64,000 bases of DNA. It comes from Methylococcales bacterium. GTDB taxonomy: Bacteria > Pseudomonadota > Gammaproteobacteria > Methylococcales > Methylomonadaceae. The position numbers and the translations under genes are program-made. How positions within the stretch are numbered: position 1 is the stretch's first letter; the number at the start of each line of letters is the position of its first letter. Below are positions 57,972 to 64,000 of the stretch, piece by piece. The DNA lies in the NCBI GenBank assembly GCA_030949405.1, contig JAUZSN010000002.1, positions 186,001 through 250,000 of the forward strand, given 5' to 3'. The notes below the pieces were generated by a model. It made no database searches, was not told the origin of the DNA, and was given only the letters and a program-made list of their open reading frames with translations.

Positions 57972-59522
57972 GTGATACACCCTAAAGTTTTAATACGCCT
58001 TATCCATATTAATTGGGTGATGATGTTCCACGGTTTAGATGAACTTGTTTTAAAAACGCATTTATTTCGACCTATTCGTTATTTGGTTTATCTATCCCCT
58101 CATTATTGGTTTAAAAAGGAAAAAGAAAATAGAGGGGTAAGAATACGTCGCACCTTAGAAGATTTAGGGCCTATTTATGTCAAGTTTGGTCAAGCTCTTT
58201 CAACGCGTAAAGATTTGTTGCCTGAAGATATCGCCAATGAATTGGTTAAACTTCAAGATAAAGTTCCCCCTTTTGAAAGCCATGTTGCGATTGAAATTAT
58301 TGAACAATCATTAACTATGTCGGTGAGTGAAGCCTTTGCTGAATTTGAGTCTAAACCCTTAGCCTCAGCATCGGTTGCTCAAGTTCATAGCGCGGTATTA
58401 CATAGCGGTGAACACGTCGTTGTTAAAGTTTTACGGCCTGATATAGAAACACGCATTCATGCGGATGTCCGTTTGATGTATGAAGTCGCCAAATTTGCTG
58501 AACGCTTTTGGGATGATGCTAGACGCTTACGTGCGGTTGAAGTGGTCGCGGAATTTGAAAAAACCACCTTAGATGAATTAGATTTAGTGCATGAGGCTTC
58601 AAATGCCGCTAAATTACGCCGTAACTTTAAAGATTCAGACTCCTTATATGTTCCTGATATTTATTGGGATTATACGCGTAAAAAAGTCATGGTGATGGAG
58701 CGTATTCATGGTATTCCTATTGGCGATATTCCAAAATTAGCAGAACAAGGGGCTGATTTTAAAACCCTTGCTGAACGCGGTGTGCAAATATTTTTTACCC
58801 AAGTCTTTAGAGATAACTTTTTTCATGCTGATATGCACCCAGGTAATATTTTTGTCGATATTCCTGATAAATATATCGCAGTGGACTTTGGTATTATGGG
58901 ATCACTTTCCTTAACCGATCAACGCTATTTAGCTGAAAATTTTCTCGCTTTTTTTAATCGTGATTATAATCGAGTGGCCCAAATGCACATTGAATCAGGC
59001 TGGGTTCCGCATACAACACGGATAGAAGATTTTGAAATGGCGATTAGAAGTGTTTGTGAGCCTATATTTGAAAAACCATTAAAAGATATTTCCTTTGGTT
59101 TATTGCTACTCAGACTTTTTCAAACCGCACGCCGTTTTGATATGGTCGTCCAACCGCAGTTGGTTTTATTACAAAAAACGTTATTAAATATTGAAGGATT
59201 AGGGCGTGATTTATACCCTGAATTGGATTTATGGCAAACCGCAAAACCTTTTTTAGAAAATTGGTTTCATGAGCGTTTAGGCCCTAAAGCAAAAATTAAG
59301 GAAGCGTTAAAAAAATTCCCCGAAGTAGCGGAACATTTTCCAGAAATGCCTAATTTATTATTTCAAGCTTTAGATGGGGCGGCCAATGCAAATCGTCAAT
59401 TATCCGCGCATAATCAGGAAATGGAACGTATTAGGAAACAGCTCGAAAGTAATTATAACGGGACGATTATGGCCATTATTGCAAGCGCGACCTTGCTTGG
59501 TTTAGCAATACTTGTTCAGTAG
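57972..59522 (+). CDS. ubiB: UbiB, ABC1/ADCK-type ATPase for ubiquinone synthesis
   Basis: The 516-residue protein-kinase-like membrane protein has the KxGQ motif YVKFGQALSTRKDLLPED, the Ala-rich loop ASASVAQVHSA, FFHADMHPGNIFV and the metal-binding VDFGIMG, and two C-terminal membrane helices (IMAIIASATLLGLAILVQ). The start is GTG, immediately after ubiJ. Confidence 0.96.
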   Translation: MIHPKVLIRLIHINWVMMFHGLDELVLKTHLFRPIRYLVYLSPHYWFKKEKENRGVRIRRTLEDLGPIYVKFGQALSTRKDLLPEDIANELVKLQDKVPPFESHVAIEIIEQSLTMSVSEAFAEFESKPLASASVAQVHSAVLHSGEHVVVKVLRPDIETRIHADVRLMYEVAKFAERFWDDARRLRAVEVVAEFEKTTLDELDLVHEASNAAKLRRNFKDSDSLYVPDIYWDYTRKKVMVMERIHGIPIGDIPKLAEQGADFKTLAERGVQIFFTQVFRDNFFHADMHPGNIFVDIPDKYIAVDFGIMGSLSLTDQRYLAENFLAFFNRDYNRVAQMHIESGWVPHTTRIEDFEMAIRSVCEPIFEKPLKDISFGLLLLRLFQTARRFDMVVQPQLVLLQKTLLNIEGLGRDLYPELDLWQTAKPFLENWFHERLGPKAKIKEALKKFPEVAEHFPEMPNLLFQALDGAANANRQLSAHNQEMERIRKQLESNYNGTIMAIIASATLLGLAILVQ

Positions 59523-59530
59523 CAAATATT

Positions 59531-60637
59531 ATGCAAATAAATATAAACCGATTGGAACATTCTATATTTTCGGGTAGTTATTTAACCGACGATGTTTCTT
59601 TTTTATTAAAGCCTATTTCAATCCCTTATACCGACGTTGAAGAACGCGAACGAATTATGCAAATTGAAGGGCGGCATTATAGTGAGTTATTGCCTAAAGA
59701 ATATTTACCTTCAAAACAGTATCAAGCTATTTTTTATCAGGTGTTTGATTTCAATAAACACCGCTTGGCCCAGCATATTTTTGCACTGGCGAATCGTTTG
59801 AATCAAAAGAAAAGCTTGGTACTGGTGTCATTAGCACGGGCAGGCACACCGATTGGGGTTATTTTAAAACGCTGTTTACGAGATTTATTTCATCGTGAAG
59901 TGGCTCATTATTCCATTTCAATTATTTTAGATAAAGGGATTGATGAAAATGCCCTGCGTTATATTTTGTCTCACCATGATAAACAAGGCGCGGATATTGT
60001 TTTTATTGATGGTTGGACGGGTAAGGGGGGAATTGCGCGTGAAGTGAAAAAATGGGTTGACCGTTTTAACCAACAACATGAAACAAATATTTCCACAGAC
60101 TTATATACGGTGGCCGATATTGCAGGTTATGCGACCGTTGCGGCGACGACAAAGGATTATGTTATCCCATCAGCGTTATTAAATTCGACCATTAATGGAC
60201 TGGTCAGTCGGACGATATTAAATAAAAATTATCTTAATGAGGATGATTTTCATGGTTGTAAACTTTACCCTGAATTTGAACCTTATGATTTATCATTATG
60301 GTTTGTTGAGCAAATGATGATAGAAATAAAAACGTTGGATGAACCTCGCGCATGTATTAATGTTAATCAACACCCATTACAGCAACAAAATAATCAATTT
60401 ATTCAACAGGTCATGGTGACGTATAAAATCGGAAATCGTCGCTTAATTCGACCGGGGATAGGCGAGGCTATTCGTATTTTACTCCGACGTGTTCCCGATA
60501 GAATTTTAGTTCAAGATCGACATTCTACCGATATTAGCCCTTTTTTAGTGTTGGCTGAGGAAAAGAATGTGCCGGTTGAAGAAGTTAAAACGATGCCCTA
60601 TCAAGCGGTAGGAATTGTTTCGCAATTAACGTTATAA
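59531..60637 (+). CDS. StiP-type phosphoribosyltransferase-like protein
   Basis: The 368-residue protein has LVLVSLARAGTPIGVILKR, VAHYSISIILDKGID and DIVFIDGWTGKGGIAREV, the PRTase-like core with a PRPP-loop-like sequence, as in proteins annotated 'cysteine protease StiP' or PELOTA-PRTases of tellurite/stress clusters. No ter genes are near. Nine bases separate it from ubiB. The biochemical role is uncertain. Confidence 0.7.
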   Translation: MQININRLEHSIFSGSYLTDDVSFLLKPISIPYTDVEERERIMQIEGRHYSELLPKEYLPSKQYQAIFYQVFDFNKHRLAQHIFALANRLNQKKSLVLVSLARAGTPIGVILKRCLRDLFHREVAHYSISIILDKGIDENALRYILSHHDKQGADIVFIDGWTGKGGIAREVKKWVDRFNQQHETNISTDLYTVADIAGYATVAATTKDYVIPSALLNSTINGLVSRTILNKNYLNEDDFHGCKLYPEFEPYDLSLWFVEQMMIEIKTLDEPRACINVNQHPLQQQNNQFIQQVMVTYKIGNRRLIRPGIGEAIRILLRRVPDRILVQDRHSTDISPFLVLAEEKNVPVEEVKTMPYQAVGIVSQLTL

Positions 60638-60732
60638 GAGCGATGAGTCAACCTTAATAAGGCACAAATTCAAGCGATGATGGTGTGTATCATCATCGTA
60701 TTTTAAAAAATAGGATTAAGGATAGGTTAACG

Positions 60733-61878
60733 ATGTTTCGATTAAGCCAGTATATGCGTGAAGTTTTACAACCCACCGCTTTAAAATCGGTGCGTAAACC
60801 CGTTGCGCCCGTCGTTATTTGGAACTTAATTCGTCGTTGTAATTTAACCTGTAAGCATTGTTACACCACGTCGGCTAATATTCATTTTCCAGGTGAATTA
60901 ACGACCGCTGAAATCTATCAAACAATGGACGATTTAAAGGATTTCAACGTCCCCGTACTTATTTTATCAGGCGGTGAACCGTTATTACATCCTAATATAT
61001 TTGCCATTTCAAAACGGGCTAAAGCGTTAGGTTTTTATGTCGCATTATCCAGTAATGGAACTTTAATTACCCCCGATAACATTGAACAAATTGCGGCAAT
61101 GAATTATCAATATGTGGGGGTTAGTTTAGATGGTATTGGCAAAACGCACGATGATTTTCGTCAACAAAAAGGCTCGTTTGCAAAGTCTTTAGCAGGGATA
61201 CGTTTATGTCACGATAAGGGAATTAAAGTGGGCATTCGGTTTACCTTAACGCAAGATAATGTGGAGGATTTTCCTCAAATATTAAAACTCATGGATGATG
61301 AGGGTATTGATAAATTTTATTTATCGCATTTGAATTATGGCGGACGTGGGAATAAAAATCGTCAGGATGATGCCAATTTTAAAATGACGCGGGAGGTCAT
61401 GAATCAATTATTCACCCAGTGTTTACAATGGGAGCAACAAGGCGGGAAGCGGGAAATTGTAACAGGCAATAATGATGCAGATGCGGTTTATTTTCTACAT
61501 TGGGTTAATCAACATTTCCCACAACGTGTCCATGATTTACAGTTAAAATTAGAACAATGGGGCGGCAATGCGTCAGGGGTTAATGTTGCAAATATTGATA
61601 ACTTAGGCCATGTTCATCCTGATACCTTTTGGTGGAATCACTCGTTAGGTAGCGTTAAAGAAAGAACGTTTGCGGATATATGGCAAGATACGTCAGATCC
61701 ACTGATGGCCGGTTTAAAGCAAACTCCACGGCCTTTAGAAGGACGTTGTGGGTCGTGTCATTATCAAAAAATATGCAATGGTAATACACGGGTTAGAGCG
61801 CAACAAGTATTTAATAACCCGTGGGCTGAAGATCCAGGTTGCTACCTTACTGAGGATGAAATTAGTCCTAGGGTGTAG
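60733..61878 (+). CDS. nirJ: Radical SAM protein, NirJ-like (haem d1 synthesis)
   Basis: The 381-residue protein starts at 60733 (MFRLSQYMREVL) with AGGATAGG upstream. It has the radical SAM cluster motif CNLTCKHCYTTSA, LILSGGEPLLHP, YVGVSLDGIG, and a C-terminal SPASM-like region (GRCGSCHYQKICNGNTRVRA ... DPGCYLTEDE). NirJ removes propionate side chains to make haem d1 for nitrite reductase. No other nir gene is in view, so an unlinked pathway or a related peptide-modifying role is possible. Confidence 0.8.
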   Translation: MFRLSQYMREVLQPTALKSVRKPVAPVVIWNLIRRCNLTCKHCYTTSANIHFPGELTTAEIYQTMDDLKDFNVPVLILSGGEPLLHPNIFAISKRAKALGFYVALSSNGTLITPDNIEQIAAMNYQYVGVSLDGIGKTHDDFRQQKGSFAKSLAGIRLCHDKGIKVGIRFTLTQDNVEDFPQILKLMDDEGIDKFYLSHLNYGGRGNKNRQDDANFKMTREVMNQLFTQCLQWEQQGGKREIVTGNNDADAVYFLHWVNQHFPQRVHDLQLKLEQWGGNASGVNVANIDNLGHVHPDTFWWNHSLGSVKERTFADIWQDTSDPLMAGLKQTPRPLEGRCGSCHYQKICNGNTRVRAQQVFNNPWAEDPGCYLTEDEISPRV

Positions 61879-61911
61879 AGGGTTACTCGCCTTGATACCC
61901 GTAAACTTTCC

Positions 61912-62703
61912 TTATTTTTCAACTTTAACTAAAATGCGTAAATTTTTCGTTTGATGGCTTTGTTGATGCGATAACAGCCCCTCTTTTTCAGAGTGCTGCT
62001 GTTGATTGACCGCACCAATTTCGATCCATTCCCCTAACCGTGTTTTCAACGTTGTTTTAGCTTGATGTGTTTTTATATCCGTATTCGTGTGTAAACGTTC
62101 AGACCACGGAGAGATTTCCAAGAGAACCTGTTCACCGTTCAATCGGGGTAATACGGCAAAGCCCGTACTGACTTCAATTTGTTGTTGCTGTTGCCTAACA
62201 ACCCGTTGACCATAACGGTTTATATAGCGGTGTGTCTGATGAATAGGAAGATAACGACCCACATTTATATGAGCCGCTGTTCCTTCTAAGGTGGTTAATA
62301 TTTGTTGATGATTCGCATTGTCTTGTTGCTGTTGATAATTCGCGGTCACTTGTCCTTGTAGGTTTGAATTCTGACCCACTAAAATGTTAAGGTTAATCCC
62401 TGCATTTAACTGTTCGGCACTCAAGTCTTCACTCTGAATAACCGTGATCGTCAAATTTGTTAGGACGCTATCCAGTTGTTTGATAACCGCTTTAATTTCA
62501 CGCAGTTTTTCAGGACGGGTTTGAATGATTAAATTAAAACCATCAGGGATTAAACTATCAGATTCATCTAAAAAGGGGGCGATGATCGGTTCTATTTCTG
62601 AGGCAAGTCGGTTAGAAAGTGGAATAATTTCCATGACCGTTTCAGCGGCAAAAGTCGCTAAATGGGGTAAAAATAAACTTAAAAATAATAGGATTCGCCC
62701 CAT
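61912..62703 (-). CDS. Exported secretin-N-like protein of unknown function
   Basis: The 263-residue protein has a signal peptide (ILLFLSLFLPHLATFAA). The sequence METIIPLSNRLASEIEPII-like then LIIQTRPEKLREIKAVIKQLD matches the NolW/secretin N1 domain that assembles rings in type II/IV systems. The C-terminal half (VSTGFAVLPRLNGEQVLLEI; RLGEWIEIGAVNQ) resembles a partial secretin domain. Too short for a full secretin; may be a pilus or secretion accessory. Confidence 0.65.
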   Translation of the reverse strand: MGRILLFLSLFLPHLATFAAETVMEIIPLSNRLASEIEPIIAPFLDESDSLIPDGFNLIIQTRPEKLREIKAVIKQLDSVLTNLTITVIQSEDLSAEQLNAGINLNILVGQNSNLQGQVTANYQQQQDNANHQQILTTLEGTAAHINVGRYLPIHQTHRYINRYGQRVVRQQQQQIEVSTGFAVLPRLNGEQVLLEISPWSERLHTNTDIKTHQAKTTLKTRLGEWIEIGAVNQQQHSEKEGLLSHQQSHQTKNLRILVKVEK

Positions 62704-62721
62704 CTAGCCCTCCAAAAATCG

Positions 62722-64000
62722 TTATAATTTTTTGTAAAGTGATAAGTACTGTTTAGCACTATTTTGCCATGAAAAATCTTTTTTCATACAGTTACGTTGC
62801 AATTTTTTCCAAACGGGTTTGTCATAAAATAAAATCAATGCCCGCTTAACGGCTTCGATTAAAGAATCTGCACTGGCATCATGAAAAGCAATGCCTGTCG
62901 CGGTATTATTAGCGATACTTTCAGGCAAGGTATCTTTAATTGTATCGGCCAACCCTCCTGTTTTTCTTACAATGGGAATCGTCCCATAACGCTGACTATA
63001 GAGCTGATTTAAACCACAGGGTTCAAAACGCGAAGGCATCATGAAAATATCAATGCCTGCTTCAATCAAATGCGCAAGGGATTCATCATAGCCTAACGTC
63101 ACTGAAATTTTATCAGGATGGAGCAAGGTTAGGTTATGTAATCGATGTTCAAAGTCAGGCTCACCACTGCCTAATAAAACAAACTGAATGGGTAAGAGTA
63201 ACATTTCAGCTAAACAGTCTAAAATAAGATCAATTCCTTTTTGCTCAACTAATCGACTAATCATCCCAAAAATAGGAATGTCCTTGTCAATGGGTAAGAA
63301 AAGTCGTTTTTGTAAGGCGATTTTATTGGATTGTTTGTAGTCTAAATTATCGACATTGTAATGTTGAGTAATATGTTCATCGGTCTCTGGATCCCATACT
63401 TGGGTATCAATGCCATTAATAATTCCTGACAAACTGTCTTGCTTGTAATGCAGTAAGCCTTCAAGTCCATAGCCCAGTTCTGAGGTTTGTATTTCTAAAG
63501 CATAACGAGGGCTGACAGTGGTGATATGGTCAGCATAAACCAACCCCCCTTTAATTAACGACAGCATTCCGTAAAATTCCAAGCCATCAGGATGCCAAAG
63601 CTGATTCGGTAAATTTAACGTTAAATATTTATCCGCAGGATATAAGCCTTGGTACGCTAAATTATGAATAGTAAATACGGTCGCAGGACGCTGTAACTCA
63701 AGACTTAGAAGGGCGGGAACCAACCCTGTTTGCCAGTCATTACAATGGACAACATCAGGTTTCCATTCCAAATACGTTCTATTCATGGCAATTTCGGTTG
63801 CAACTTTACAAAATAGCGTAAAACGTTCTAAATTGTTTTCCCAAGGATTACCTTTCGGGTCACTATAAGGATTTCCAGGTAAATTAAAAAAAGGCGGGTA
63901 ATCAACGAGCCAAATAGTTACCTGACTATTGGGAAGCTTGGTTTCTAAAATATGGACTTCAGAATTATCAATACAAATCGTACAACGATGATGAACGGGT
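62722..64000 (-). CDS. glgA: Glycogen synthase GlgA, 3' part
   Basis: GlgA adds glucose from ADP-glucose to glycogen. The frame is open to the window edge; the ATG at 63786 is internal. Visible: WLVDYPPFFNLPGNPYSDPKG, PDVVHCNDWQTGLVPALL, TIHNLAYQG, GMLSLIKGGLVYADHITTVS, FGMISRLVEQKGIDLI, MPSRFEPCGLNQLYSQRYGT and IVRKTGGLADTI. About 425 of some 480-500 residues are present. The N-terminal KTGGL-type ADP-glucose motif lies beyond the window. Confidence 0.95.
   Translation of the reverse strand, partial: PVHHRCTICIDNSEVHILETKLPNSQVTIWLVDYPPFFNLPGNPYSDPKGNPWENNLERFTLFCKVATEIAMNRTYLEWKPDVVHCNDWQTGLVPALLSLELQRPATVFTIHNLAYQGLYPADKYLTLNLPNQLWHPDGLEFYGMLSLIKGGLVYADHITTVSPRYALEIQTSELGYGLEGLLHYKQDSLSGIINGIDTQVWDPETDEHITQHYNVDNLDYKQSNKIALQKRLFLPIDKDIPIFGMISRLVEQKGIDLILDCLAEMLLLPIQFVLLGSGEPDFEHRLHNLTLLHPDKISVTLGYDESLAHLIEAGIDIFMMPSRFEPCGLNQLYSQRYGTIPIVRKTGGLADTIKDTLPESIANNTATGIAFHDASADSLIEAVKRALILFYDKPVWKKLQRNCMKKDFSWQNSAKQYLSLYKKL

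Overview
The window looks like one chromosomal stretch of an AT-rich gammaproteobacterium with many insertion sequences. The housekeeping genes point there: rpsP-rimM-trmD-rplS, cmoA/cmoB, hemB, hda, hldE, and ubiA/ubiE/ubiJ/ubiB. The phosphoketolase (xfp) and acetate kinase pair plus a glycogen synthase would fit a type I methanotroph (Methylococcales) or a relative. That placement is inference only; no methane or methanol oxidation gene is in view.

Bases 1-1344 hold the 3' part of moeA, a short antitoxin-like ORF and a strong sigma70-type promoter facing right. Bases 1345-13342 read as a gene-cassette array of a chromosomal integron with no integrase gene in the window, i.e. a cluster of attC sites. 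The cassettes, in order, are: an ORF-less 149-bp cassette present twice in tandem, a tiny Gly/Pro-rich peptide, a restriction-like endonuclease, a small Cys/His protein, a restriction endonuclease + C5-cytosine methyltransferase pair, and a J-domain-like protein followed by a truncated gene. The array is damaged by elements known to prefer attC sites. One attC holds both an IS1111-group (IS110 family) element and a group IIC intron. A second attC holds a near-identical IS1111 copy. An IS5-like element with the same two frameshifts occurs twice: once between a possible ribosome binding site and the peptide gene, and once inside the restriction endonuclease gene. An IS4-like element ends the visible array.

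Bases 14471-21058 are ordinary chromosome: ybiB-like, FKBP isomerase, tsaC, cmoB-cmoA, mlaC-like, hemB and a cold-shock gene. Bases 21156-28784 are an IS graveyard (IS66-like deletion derivative, two IS481, the second IS4-like copy, ISAzo13 and REP-transposase remnants) with a few cargo genes, including a GIY-YIG-like ORF.

Bases 28962-38148 carry a DUF2252 protein, ackA, xfp, an exported beta-propeller protein between two inverted MITEs, and a TetR/DUF4242/fatty-acid-hydroxylase group. The tetR gene is split by a 93-bp MITE, although two matching operator palindromes remain. Bases 38270-41071 hold decaying and intact Rpn-type nuclease genes and a broken response regulator gene.

Bases 41278-46806 form one leftward operon: two NAD-dependent sugar epimerases, a split transketolase, then a Septu-like ptuA-ptuB defence pair whose HNH gene has an in-frame stop. 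Bases 46936-53808 are conserved core genes. The ubiquinone genes ubiE and ubiJ-ubiB are separated by 2.7 kb holding a Uma2 gene, a Uma2 remnant and an ATPase/nuclease pair that looks like another, now frameshifted, defence module. The window ends with a StiP-type protein, a solitary nirJ-like radical SAM gene, an exported secretin-N-like protein and the 3' part of glgA.
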